A stretch of 64,000 bases of DNA from Hyphomicrobiales bacterium (GTDB lineage: Bacteria > Pseudomonadota > Alphaproteobacteria > Rhizobiales > Ancalomicrobiaceae), in contig JAJTBO010000001.1 of assembly GCA_021286855.1 (NCBI GenBank), positions 310,001 through 374,000 of the forward strand, read 5' to 3'. Shown here in pieces: positions 35,079 to 43,096 of this stretch. Position 1 is the first letter of the stretch. The number at the start of each line of letters is the position of its first letter. Made by a program: the position numbers and the translations under genes. Under the pieces are notes generated by a model. It made no database searches. It saw nothing but the letters and a program-made list of their open reading frames with translations, and was not told where the DNA came from.

Positions 35079-36242
35079 TCAACCGAAGACGATCGTGTCG
35101 CCGTTGCCGAGATAGTCGGGCGAGGAGGTGCGGAAGCGGGCGGAGCCCTTGACCACCGGATAGCCGGCCTCGACGAACTTCTTCGCGGTCAGATGTCCGG
35201 TGCAGTGGTTGCAGCCGAGCTTCTCGAACTCCCACTTGCCCAGCGACAGCACGAGATCGTCGTATTTCGGATCCCAGTCCTCGAACGGCGAGATGTGCAG
35301 ACCGCCATAGAGCCCGTAGAACTTGTCGTTGTCGTACTTGAGCTTCTGATAGGCGGTCGAGGTCATCTGCAGAATGCCCTGGTGATTGCAGCCCGAAACC
35401 AGCACCAGCCCCTTGTCCTTGACGTTGAAGGCGAGCGACACCTCGCCGTAGACGCGGGTGATGATCGGGACGTCGAACTTGATCGCCATCATGCCGGGAC
35501 GGATCTGGGTCAGTTCCTTGTCGATGACGATCGGATCACCCTTGTAACCGCTGTCCGCGATATACCGCTTGCCCTCCTTGTAGAAGCCGTTGTGGATGTA
35601 CATCGGGATCTTCGGCGCGAACTTCATCGCGACCGGCAGGCCCCAGAAGTGATCGAAGTGCTCGTGGGTGAGGATCAGCGCTTCGATCTCGCCGGCGGCG
35701 AGCATCTGATCGATCGCTTCGCGCTTGAAGCTCTGCAGCATCCAGTCGTAGGACCAGCCGACGTCGAGCAGGTACTTGTGCTTCGAGCCGTCGAGATCTT
35801 CGACTTCGATCAGGGTGGAGAAGCCGCCCGGATTGTCCGGGTGGATCGACCGCTTCGTCTGGATGTCCCAGGCCGCCTCGAGGTCGTTCGGCAGCATCGC
35901 CTTGATCGGGGCGATGCCGTCGTCGTAGCTCGACTTGGCCGGGCCCTTGCCGTTGCCGAAGGGGGCCCAGCCGATGGTGTACTGGTCGACCAGCAGGCCG
36001 CCGGCGTCCTTGATGTCGCCGACGAGATGCGCGTTGTTGAACCAGCTCGTCTCCGAGATGTTGGTGATCTTCACCGAGCGCACCGCGCCGAACTCGGCGC
36101 CGGTGCGTTTCGGTTTGGGCATGCGGTCGTAGGCCATGGGCGTATAGGAATAGAGGCCCATGCTGGCGAGCGCGCCGCCGAGGACGCCGGTGGCGGCGCC
36201 CATGACGAAATCCCGTCGAGAAGCGAGGGGTTTGTCGGACAT
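35079..36242 (-). CDS. Tat-exported metallo-beta-lactamase-fold hydrolase (COG1237-like)
   Basis: A 387-residue protein. The N-terminus has a twin-arginine signal (SRRDFVMGAATG at 8-19, followed by a hydrophobic stretch). The metal-binding motif THEHFDH is at 192-198, followed by SGCNHQGI, YGGLHI and GCNHCTGHLTAKKF. That series fits the COG1237 group, whose best-known relatives are dihydropterin synthase-like enzymes of methanopterin synthesis; this one is exported folded, so a different periplasmic substrate is likely. The ATG has AGGAG upstream. It is 21 bp downstream of the membrane-protein gene, so both are surely co-transcribed. Tat export fits a cofactor loaded in the cytoplasm, possibly by the CobW-type protein encoded next door. 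Confidence 0.87.
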   Translation of the reverse strand: MSDKPLASRRDFVMGAATGVLGGALASMGLYSYTPMAYDRMPKPKRTGAEFGAVRSVKITNISETSWFNNAHLVGDIKDAGGLLVDQYTIGWAPFGNGKGPAKSSYDDGIAPIKAMLPNDLEAAWDIQTKRSIHPDNPGGFSTLIEVEDLDGSKHKYLLDVGWSYDWMLQSFKREAIDQMLAAGEIEALILTHEHFDHFWGLPVAMKFAPKIPMYIHNGFYKEGKRYIADSGYKGDPIVIDKELTQIRPGMMAIKFDVPIITRVYGEVSLAFNVKDKGLVLVSGCNHQGILQMTSTAYQKLKYDNDKFYGLYGGLHISPFEDWDPKYDDLVLSLGKWEFEKLGCNHCTGHLTAKKFVEAGYPVVKGSARFRTSSPDYLGNGDTIVFG

Positions 36243-36263
36243 GATGGCGTCTCCTCTCTCGAT

Positions 36264-37673
36264 TTACCGGATGAGCGTCACGTTGGCGCCGACCCACGGC
36301 AGCACGGCGATGACCAGCGTGTAGGCGGCGGCGCCGGCGACGGCGCCGAACAGCAGGCCGCGGGCGAACTTCGGCGTCCACGTCACGTCGTGGGCGACGA
36401 TCTCGCTCTTGGCCTCTTCGAGTTCCTCGGCGGTCTTGGGAACGGCCTTCCAGCCCGGCCAACCGTCCATGAACCACATGTTGATCAGGAACAGATTGAT
36501 CAGCCAGATCGTCGGAATCATCGGGAACTGCTGCGGATGCGAGAAGCCCTTCTGGGTTCCGAGGAACAGGTGGGCGGTCTTGTAGTAGGCGACGTAGATC
36601 GCCACGCCGATCGCGAGGCTGATCACGGTGCGGGCGAGCACGTTGACCGGACGGCTGAATTTGGTCGGCCAGTTGCCGCCGTAGAAGCTGAGGAAGAGCA
36701 CGCCGACGAGCCAGAAGATCGCCATTTCGCCCACGTGCAGCCAACGCCAGTCGGGCGCCATCTCACGGCGCGTGCCGCGAATGTTGAGACCCCAGACCAG
36801 ATCCTGCGCATAGAACAGGAAGAAGCACAGGCACAGCGCCACGAGGATGATGCCGAAGAACGCGCTGGTGCGGCGCAGCCAATCGGTCTTGATCAGATTG
36901 AACGGATAGCGCTGCCAGATCGTCTCGTAGACCCACACCACGACGGTGCAGCTCATGATCCAGGCGATGTGGAAGTTGCCGGAGACGGTGTTGGCGAACT
37001 TCTGCCAATAGGGCGCGGTGATCGCAGTGTATTCCTGCCAGGGATAGAACAGGATCGCCATGTGCGAATGCATGGTGAGCAGATAGACGATCATGCCGAG
37101 GAAGAAGGTGACGACCAGCACGGTCAGTCCCCGCGCCGGCTGCGCGAGTTTCTGCCACGGCGCGTTCTCGCATGCGACCACCCAGCTCGGCGACAGCCAC
37201 GAGGCGATCGCAGCGAACATCATGATCGCTTCCGACGCGTATTCGACCGCATAGAAGTCGGTGATGCCGAGGGATTCCAGCCGCTCGGGGCTGAAATAGG
37301 CGATGCCGAAGTTGCCGAGGACGCCCTTGAAGAAGCCCTCGATCACCACCAGCATGACCGCGACGCTGGCCGCGGTCAGCACCACGCCCTTGATCACCGG
37401 ATGCGTGGTCTCCAGCCATCCGCGGCGGAAGGGCCAGAAGTCGAAGATGTAGGCCAGCCAGATGAACATGATCAGCAGCCAACGGCAGACCATGTAGCCG
37501 ACATAGGGCGTGTACATGCGCATCAGGCCGCGCGGATCCTGGAAGATCCACCAGCTGACATAGAAGAGAACGGCGATCATCGCCGTGTTGGCGAGCGCAG
37601 GCCAGGGGCCTGCCCAACGTTTGACGAGACGTCGGCTCTCGAGATAGCTCGTGTCCTGGGTGTCCATGGTCAT
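36264..37673 (-). CDS. Polytopic membrane protein of unknown family
   Basis: A 469-residue protein with about ten to twelve hydrophobic helices, very rich in Trp, Tyr and Phe. Conserved-looking polar spots lie inside helices (HSHMAILFYPWQEY, NFHIAWIMS, LHVGEMAIFWL). It ends with a soluble linker (KTAEELEEAKSEIV) and a last helix (LLFGAVAGAAAYTLVI). I do not recognise the family; it may be a transporter or a membrane-bound catalytic or electron-transfer protein, given several intramembrane His. The start has a strong GGAGGT. The codon use and amino-acid style match the following MBL-fold gene, 21 bp away, suggesting a fixed two-gene unit. Confidence 0.75.
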   Translation of the reverse strand: MTMDTQDTSYLESRRLVKRWAGPWPALANTAMIAVLFYVSWWIFQDPRGLMRMYTPYVGYMVCRWLLIMFIWLAYIFDFWPFRRGWLETTHPVIKGVVLTAASVAVMLVVIEGFFKGVLGNFGIAYFSPERLESLGITDFYAVEYASEAIMMFAAIASWLSPSWVVACENAPWQKLAQPARGLTVLVVTFFLGMIVYLLTMHSHMAILFYPWQEYTAITAPYWQKFANTVSGNFHIAWIMSCTVVVWVYETIWQRYPFNLIKTDWLRRTSAFFGIILVALCLCFFLFYAQDLVWGLNIRGTRREMAPDWRWLHVGEMAIFWLVGVLFLSFYGGNWPTKFSRPVNVLARTVISLAIGVAIYVAYYKTAHLFLGTQKGFSHPQQFPMIPTIWLINLFLINMWFMDGWPGWKAVPKTAEELEEAKSEIVAHDVTWTPKFARGLLFGAVAGAAAYTLVIAVLPWVGANVTLIR

Positions 37674-37974
37674 GGGGTGACCTCCGTGAGATGGACAGTC
37701 GAGGTGCGGGGGGATTGCGACTGGCCGGTCCGGCCCCCTGCACCGCTCCTCTCCGAAATGACGGCGTTCCTCCTTCCTCGGCGATCGGCGCTGTCGCCGT
37801 CGTCGGGGGCTCGGTCGGTCGGGGATGGTGGGTGGCCTCCGCCTCGCGGAGGCCCGAAGGGCGCGATCGTCGTCGACGATCGACGCGTCGGGTCACTGCG
37901 TCATCGCAGGCGGCGACGCCGCGCGCCGCGGGCGTCACGTGGGTCGCTGGGACGGATGAGCGCGCGCGCACGGG
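37674..37974. promoter_or_regulatory. Promoter region of the membrane/MBL operon
   Basis: No gene is credible in these 301 bp. They hold a 19-bp palindrome CGATCGTCG-T-CGACGATCG at 37864-37882. A GGCCTCCGC/GCGGAGGCC stem near 37839-37859 may end the regulator transcript. At 37721-37733, 49 bp before the membrane-gene start, CTGGCCGGTCCGG is a degenerate version of the palindromes found in front of the regulator gene. Confidence 0.4.
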
Positions 37975-38646
37975 TCATGCGTATCTCGACCTCTCGGACG
38001 TCGACGGGTCGAGGAGCGCCTCGAAGGCGCCCAGGCAATGAGAGGCGAGCGTCGCCGCCCGCCGTCCATCGCGCGCCTGGAGCGCGTGCAAGAGCCCGAC
38101 GTGGAGGGCGAAGAAGGCCTCGATCCGGCTCTTTTCCAGTTCTCCCGCCGCGGCGGTGAGATGCGGCGCGGCGCTCGCCTCGGCGATCATCAACTCGACG
38201 AAGGGGCTGCGCGCCACCTTGGCGAGCATGCGCAGGAAGGCGAGAAATTCGCCGACGAGAGCGGGCGCGTCGCGGTCGACGAGATGGCGGCCGAGCCGCG
38301 CCGTCAACACCTCGAGCCGATTGGCGTGGTCGCTCCCGCAACGCGCCGCCGCCTCCGAGGCGACGTGCGGCACGACGGCGTGCAACGCTGCGGCGACGTC
38401 GGCGACGCTCGCCGTCTCCCGCAACTGACGCCACGCATCGGTGCGCGTCGGCCGCAGATAACAGCCCGACCGTTCGCGGATCTCGATCCGCCCCTGGGCG
38501 GCGAGCGCGACCAGCGCTTCCCGGACGCTGCTGCGCGAGAAGCCGAGCAGCGCCGCGAGTTCGCGTTCGCTCGGCAGACGCGCGCCGACCGCGACGTGCT
38601 GCTGGTGAATGAGATCCGAGATCGCATCGGCGCAATCGTGACCCAT
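37975..38646 (-). CDS. FadR-subfamily GntR transcriptional regulator
   Basis: A 223-residue regulator. The N-terminal winged HTH (LPSERELAALLGFSRSSVREALVAL, about residues 24-48) is GntR-type. The C-terminal two-thirds is an all-helical FCD domain with His-containing positions (HVASEAA, HLTAAAGELEKSRIEAFFALHVGLLHALQ) of the kind that bind a metal ion and a carboxylate effector. It lies just upstream of the membrane/MBL operon on the same strand and is the natural candidate controller. Two matching palindromes sit 18 and 114 bp in front of its start, which suggests autoregulation. Confidence 0.9.
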   Translation of the reverse strand: MGHDCADAISDLIHQQHVAVGARLPSERELAALLGFSRSSVREALVALAAQGRIEIRERSGCYLRPTRTDAWRQLRETASVADVAAALHAVVPHVASEAAARCGSDHANRLEVLTARLGRHLVDRDAPALVGEFLAFLRMLAKVARSPFVELMIAEASAAPHLTAAAGELEKSRIEAFFALHVGLLHALQARDGRRAATLASHCLGAFEALLDPSTSERSRYA

Positions 38647-38663
38647 TCTCAGGCCTCTTTAAA

Positions 38664-38676
38664 CTGGTCAGACCAG
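38664..38676. promoter_or_regulatory. Palindromic operator 1, CTGGTCAGACCAG
   Basis: A perfect 13-bp palindrome (6+1+6) located 18 bp before the start of the FadR-type gene. TGGTC..GACCA is the half-site style of FadR-subfamily GntR regulators. Confidence 0.65.
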
Positions 38677-38759
38677 ATGGTGCAATGCACGCATGGCCGT
38701 TCACGAGTTCGTGTGGACCATAGGACTGGAGGGGAGTTCGAGCAAGATCTGGGGATGTT

Positions 38760-38772
38760 CTGGTCGGACCAG
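38760..38772. promoter_or_regulatory. Palindromic operator 2, CTGGTCGGACCAG
   Basis: A second perfect palindrome, identical to operator 1 except for the central base, with centres 96 bp apart. It lies between the sensor-gene stop and the regulator start. Confidence 0.65.
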
Positions 38773-38829
38773 AGAACGCAGATTCCGCCTCGATCTACGT
38801 GCTCTTCCTGAGTCCGGAGAGGGTTTCCG

Positions 38830-40128
38830 TCACTGATCCGACGTCTGGTCCGACCCGTCGGGCCCCTCGGCGAGCAGGCGCGGCAGTTCCTCCCACAGGC
38901 TCGCCGCGAGCGCCGCGTAGGGAGCGGTGTTGCCGGAGGAGAAGGCGTGGGCCCTGGTCGAGCCGAAGATCACGACATGTCCGAGCACGCCGTCCTGGAA
39001 GAACGGCACGGCGAAATAGCTGCGGATGCCGTGCGGGATGAACAGCGCCCAGTCGATCGGCTTGATGCTCTTCGACGTGTCTTCGACGAGGACGTGCTCC
39101 AGATCGAACAACACGATGTTCTCCGCGATCGACCCGGCATACGGGTAGGTCGTGTCGTCGCCCATCGCCTCCAGCGGCTTGCCGACCGCGGTGACGCGGA
39201 CGATCCCGCGCGAGATGAAGATGCGCGACAGCATCACCGCGTCGGCGATCCGCGCCGCGGGTTGGCCTTCGAGCAACGCGTCGAGCAGCCCGCGCACAGA
39301 TCTGGCCCGACCGAGGCGGCGCGCCACGGCGGCGGCGACCGGAGCGGGCCGCGCCACTTCGATCTCCCGAGGCGTCTGGCGCAGCGTCATCGACAGCCAG
39401 AGCAGCCGGTGGCCGTCGCGATCGTAGGTGCGCACCCGCGTCATGTACGGGGTGAACTCGCCGCTCGCCAACCGCAGAGACAGGACGCCGTTCCAACTGA
39501 GCGAGAACAGCAGCCGCTCGTAGATGTCGCGCAGATAGGCTTCGGAATTGCCGGCGAGCAGGTCGGTCAATTCGCAGATCCGCTTTTCCGGCTCGGCGCC
39601 GAAGGTGGCGCGGGCGGCGGAATTGGCGACGACGATGCGGCGGCTCGCCACGTCGACCATCAAGACGGGATTGGGGAAGAGCTCGACGTGTTCGGACAGC
39701 CCTGTCTCCGAGCCGCGTTTCAAGATGCCGTTGGCGAGAACCGTGCAGTCGGCGACGAGCCCGACGTAGCTCGCCGTGAACTCCGGATCGGGGGCGCCGA
39801 GGATCAGCAGCCAGCGCATCACCCCGTCGCCGCCGCGCACCCGGAACACTTCCGACACCGGCAGGCGTTGGCGCATGTCCTCGTGAAACCGGCCGAACAG
39901 GGCGAGATCGTCGGCCGCGACGACGCCCGCCGCGCCGGCGCTGTCCTGCAGCAGCCGGGGGATGTGGTCCTCCAGTCCGGGGACGGTGCGGTCGTCGAGG
40001 AAGGTGATCTCGTTGCGCATCAGATCGGCGCGCCACATCAACGCCGGCAGCGCGCCGCCGAGTTCGGAGGAGAGGATGCGGCGGAGGTGGTCGTAGGGAG
40101 CGTCGGCGAGGCCGGAATCGAATTTCAC
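38830..40128 (-). CDS. PAS-domain sensor protein with GAF-like C-terminus, no output domain
   Basis: A 432-residue soluble protein. Residues about 20-130 and 135-250 look like two PAS units (the second with ELFPNPVLMVDVASRRIVVANSAA). The last 160 residues look GAF-like (DWALFIPHGIRSYFAVPFFQDGVLGHVVIFGS). There is no kinase, cyclase or HTH domain, so it must signal through a partner. The GTG at 40128 is chosen because GGAGTGGG precedes it. It is followed on the same strand, after 183 bp with the two palindromes, by the FadR-type regulator gene. Function unknown. Confidence 0.7.
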   Translation of the reverse strand: MKFDSGLADAPYDHLRRILSSELGGALPALMWRADLMRNEITFLDDRTVPGLEDHIPRLLQDSAGAAGVVAADDLALFGRFHEDMRQRLPVSEVFRVRGGDGVMRWLLILGAPDPEFTASYVGLVADCTVLANGILKRGSETGLSEHVELFPNPVLMVDVASRRIVVANSAARATFGAEPEKRICELTDLLAGNSEAYLRDIYERLLFSLSWNGVLSLRLASGEFTPYMTRVRTYDRDGHRLLWLSMTLRQTPREIEVARPAPVAAAVARRLGRARSVRGLLDALLEGQPAARIADAVMLSRIFISRGIVRVTAVGKPLEAMGDDTTYPYAGSIAENIVLFDLEHVLVEDTSKSIKPIDWALFIPHGIRSYFAVPFFQDGVLGHVVIFGSTRAHAFSSGNTAPYAALAASLWEELPRLLAEGPDGSDQTSDQ

Positions 40129-40368
40129 GTCACCCACTCCGCGGCTCGATCCTGTCCCGTGAGGTTGCGTGGCGGACCTCTGGCCGACGGCGCGCGCCGA
40201 GGAGCCGACGCGCTGGGGCCTCCGAGTTCGGCAGGCCGGGGACGGCGGGATCATCGCCGATGGCGGCGATCGTTTCCAGCCTCATGTGAGAAGAGGGCGG
40301 ACCGGCCCGTTCACGAACGTGGGAACCGGTCGAGGGCCTCGGAGTTGGCGAAGAACCGATCGCTTGGA

Positions 40369-40992
40369 TCAACCCGGCGGAGTCCAGATGATCCTCTGGA
40401 GCAGTCCCGTATCGAGCACTTGGCGAGGCGGCAGTTCGGAGGCCATCGCCGCTTCGCCCTGGAAGGAGAAGGTCAGCACCACGTTCGACGCGCCGCGGGA
40501 GCGGCAGATCGCCATGCCGAGCCAGAGATCCCGGCCGATCCGGCAGGTCGAAGGGTCGACGCCCGCCTCGCGGAAGGTCATGCCCGGGCGCTCGCCGGCC
40601 GGGCCGACGACATGATGGGTGACGCCGTGGATCTGGGTGATCCGCCCGCCTTCGCCGAGCACGTGCAACACCTGGATGCGGCCGCCATAGGCCTCCTTGA
40701 ACAGCACGGTCGCGGTCGGCGTCGAGGTCTCGAGCCCGATCGTCACCGACCCGGTGGTATAGCCGGGCATCTGTGCGGTCAGCGCCTTCGGCGAATAGGG
40801 CGTCGCCGCGCCGATCGGCCCGGCCCCCTGCGCGGTGATCTGGAGGAAGGTGTCCGAGGTCGCCTGGAAGCCGGAAGGGCCGCCGCCGGGACGGAAAGTG
40901 TCGGCGGTCGGCGCGCAGGCGACGATCGCCCCGAGCGCCGCGGCGCTGGAGCAGTTGACGATGCCGCGTCTGAGGAAACGGCTTCCGTTCAT
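40369..40992 (-). CDS. Predicted lipoprotein, unknown function
   Basis: A 207-residue protein with an N-terminal signal and a lipobox (IVAC, Cys near residue 26). The mature part (PTADTFRPGGGPSGFQA onward) has two repeated beta-rich parts with TPYSPKALTAQMPGY and GVTHHVVGPAGERPGMTFREAGV. The domain is unfamiliar to me; it is not an enzyme I recognise. The ATG at 40992 begins the signal peptide; the frame is open 11 codons upstream. It is likely anchored in the inner or outer membrane, facing the periplasm. Confidence 0.72.
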   Translation of the reverse strand: MNGSRFLRRGIVNCSSAAALGAIVACAPTADTFRPGGGPSGFQATSDTFLQITAQGAGPIGAATPYSPKALTAQMPGYTTGSVTIGLETSTPTATVLFKEAYGGRIQVLHVLGEGGRITQIHGVTHHVVGPAGERPGMTFREAGVDPSTCRIGRDLWLGMAICRSRGASNVVLTFSFQGEAAMASELPPRQVLDTGLLQRIIWTPPG

Positions 40993-41136
40993 CGCACTCT
41001 CCCGAATCGTCGACGTTCGAACCATGGCAACGAACTAGGCCGGCCTGCCGCCGCTGTCCATCATCGAGAGCGGGAGGGCGATGCGCCCCGCCGTCCGCCC
41101 GCGGCGCGCGCCATCGCGCCCGCAGACGTCGTCGGC

Positions 41137-41601
41137 TCACCGATCGGGAGCGGCCCGACAGCCCGCCGCCGCCGTCGTCCCAGCCTTCGTCAACGCCACG
41201 TCCCACCGCACGCGCGTCCGATCGCCGAGCGGCGAGGTCAACAGAAGCTCGAAACGGTCGTGACCGCGCCGTCCGGCCGGGGCTTGGAAGACCAGGGCGA
41301 GATGCGGCACGACGCGGCCATCGCAATGGGCGCGCGCCGGGTGGTCGGCGGCGAAGGGCAAGGCGAGCGTCTCCAGCCGCAACGTGCCGATCCGCGGCGC
41401 GCGTACGATCTTCACCCGCATCGGACCGGCGGAGGCGCAGGTCTCGTCGACCACCGCATAGGCATAGGGCAGGATCCGACACTGGCCTTCGCCGATCTCG
41501 AACCGGTTGCGATCCGTCGCCGTGCGCGGCGCGGCCGTCGCCGTCGTCAGTCCCGCTGCGAAGGCGATCGCCGCGATCGCGAAACGTCTGCCGCCGATCA
41601 T
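41137..41601 (-). CDS. Small secreted protein, paralogue of its upstream neighbour
   Basis: A 154-residue exported protein with a signal peptide (GGRRFAIAAIAFAAGLTTATAA). The mature part contains Cys residues that may pair (GQCRILPY, DETCASAG, HCDGR) and a C-terminal beta segment GHDRFELLLTSPLGDRTRVRWDV. The same pattern occurs at the end of the neighbouring gene product, so the two look like diverged duplicates. It starts inside the neighbour's stop (ATGA). Function unknown. Confidence 0.72.
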   Translation of the reverse strand: MIGGRRFAIAAIAFAAGLTTATAAPRTATDRNRFEIGEGQCRILPYAYAVVDETCASAGPMRVKIVRAPRIGTLRLETLALPFAADHPARAHCDGRVVPHLALVFQAPAGRRGHDRFELLLTSPLGDRTRVRWDVALTKAGTTAAAGCRAAPDR

Positions 41602-42092
41602 CGCGTCACCTCGATGCGATAGGGGACGACGATCCGGCTGCCGTCGGAATGGGTCACTTCGACCGTGAAGCGATCGTGGCCGGTGCGGTGAGGCGCGAGG
41701 TAGAAGATCACGGTGCCGTCGCCGATCCGGCCGCGGCAGGCCGCCCAGGGGCCGGGTCCGAAGGTGGCGACGCCTTTCGCCGGGCGCGCCTCGATCCGGC
41801 CGAGACGCGGTTCAGTGAGCGCCTTCACCGTCGGACGCGGCAGCGACCGACAGTCCGTCGTCATCGACTGGTAGACCGGATTGAGCGGGCTCTCCCGCCC
41901 GCGCGGCACGACGATCGTGCCCGGCGCATAGGTCGCTTCCGCGCCGCGCGCCGCGACCGGTCGCGTCGTCTCCTTCGCGGCGGCCCCGTCCGCCCAGACG
42001 AGCGAGGCGCAGGCGGCGGCGGTCGCCACACGCACGACCGCCGCCCGGCGAGACGTCCGGGCGACCGAGGGGGATCTGGGGGATGATCGCAT
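41598..42092 (-). CDS. Small secreted protein, first of a paralogous pair
   Basis: A 164-residue exported protein. A long basic N-region precedes the hydrophobic core of the signal (AAVVRVATAAACASLVWADGAAA). The mature part has Cys residues in TDCRSLP and WAACRGR and ends GHDRFTVEVTHSDGSRIVVPYRIEV, matching its downstream neighbour. An Ig-like beta fold is plausible. The ATG at 42092 was preferred over a TTG nine codons earlier. Function unknown; coupling to the next gene suggests both act together in the periplasm. Confidence 0.7.
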   Translation of the reverse strand: MRSSPRSPSVARTSRRAAVVRVATAAACASLVWADGAAAKETTRPVAARGAEATYAPGTIVVPRGRESPLNPVYQSMTTDCRSLPRPTVKALTEPRLGRIEARPAKGVATFGPGPWAACRGRIGDGTVIFYLAPHRTGHDRFTVEVTHSDGSRIVVPYRIEVTR

Positions 42093-42242
42093 CGACGGTC
42101 TCGCCTTCTCGTTTCTCAACGAGGCGAGACTAGCCGGGGCGAAGCGCCCGATCGCACTGAAATTTCGTAACGTTTTGTTGCGTCGAAGACGACGGATGCC
42201 GGAGGCGCCTTCGTCTCTGGATCGCCGCCGGACGCCGCCGTT

Positions 42243-42911
42243 TCACTGCCAGACGCAATGACGTGGCGCGCCGGTGTTGTTGTTGCCGCCGGTGCAGCTG
42301 AGTTTGCCCCAGGGCGTTTCCGCGGTTCGGGTGTCGCCGGCTGAGATCGTGCCCGAGGGCCAGATCGAGGTGGAGGCCGCATTCGGATCGGGCCTGCCCG
42401 AGCCGGGCTTGGACGATGACGCGGACGACGACGCGGAGGAGGTGCTTCCGCCCGTGCCTCGGATGGAGATCAGCCGCTGTTGCAGCGTTTCGATCCGACC
42501 TTCGAGCACGCCGATTCGCTGATCGCGTTGCTTCAGATCGTCTCGAGCCGCCTTCAGGGCGGTCTCCGTCGTTGCGAGCCGACGCTCCAGCTCGGGTGAC
42601 GAACCTTCGTGCGAAGCGATGATGGCCTTGGTTCCTTCGAGCTCTTCCACGCGTTGTCGCAAGGCCTGGATCAACGCATCCTTGGCCGCCAGCTTCGCGC
42701 CGTCGACGAGTCCCAGCGAGGAGCCGATGCAGACATAGGTGCCGTAACCCTGCGCGTCGCAGGAGCGACGATAGTCGGACACCACATAGAAGATGCTCCC
42801 CGCCGCCCCCCCGATCACGGTGAGGGCGCCGATCAGCTCCGCCAGACGTTTCACCCCCTCGAGCAGACGCAAGTGCGCCGGTCTGCCGGGGGGAGGAGTC
42901 TCATCGGTCAT
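42243..42911 (-). CDS. Membrane-anchored coiled-coil protein
   Basis: A 222-residue protein with one transmembrane helix (AELIGALTVIGGAAGSIFYVV, about residues 24-44), followed by a short Cys-containing loop (RRSCDAQGYGTYVCIG). A coiled coil spans about residues 75-150 (LIQALRQRVEELEG through LEGRIETLQQRL), and a Ser/Thr-rich tail ends in two Cys (KLSCTGG, PRHCVWQ). It could be a periplasmic scaffold. It is the first gene of a same-strand group of small envelope proteins, although 150-bp gaps separate some of them. Function unknown. Confidence 0.72.
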   Translation of the reverse strand: MTDETPPPGRPAHLRLLEGVKRLAELIGALTVIGGAAGSIFYVVSDYRRSCDAQGYGTYVCIGSSLGLVDGAKLAAKDALIQALRQRVEELEGTKAIIASHEGSSPELERRLATTETALKAARDDLKQRDQRIGVLEGRIETLQQRLISIRGTGGSTSSASSSASSSKPGSGRPDPNAASTSIWPSGTISAGDTRTAETPWGKLSCTGGNNNTGAPRHCVWQ

Positions 42912-43028
42912 GTCGTCGGGTCCTCGGGATGAAGAGAGCCGATCGATGATCCGATCCCTCGATCCCGATGACTACGAACGAGATGCAATTATTGATTGCA
43001 TTCATCGATTAGATGTCCATCGACGACG

Positions 43029-43067
43029 AAAAACGCGAAGGCCCGCCGAGAGATCCGGCGGGCCTTC
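43029..43067 (-). terminator. Rho-independent terminator of mutB
   Basis: A 12-bp perfect stem GAAGGCCCGCCG / CGGCGGGCCTTC (43037-43067) is followed on the minus strand by GCG and five T residues. It begins 30 bp past the mutB stop. Confidence 0.85.
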
Positions 43068-43096
43068 GATCTTCGTCGGGGGGCTCGACGCGAGCC

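Noticed and set aside
33282-38159. A 1625-codon open frame antisense to the cobW, MBL and membrane genes
   Set aside because: Arg/Asp/His-rich composition with no domain, and fully opposite recognisable genes. Such frames are expected in GC-rich DNA.
38844-38856. A further CTGGTCCGACC match to the FadR-type operator inside the end of the sensor gene
   Set aside because: The second half-site is broken and it lies in coding DNA, so chance is the better explanation.
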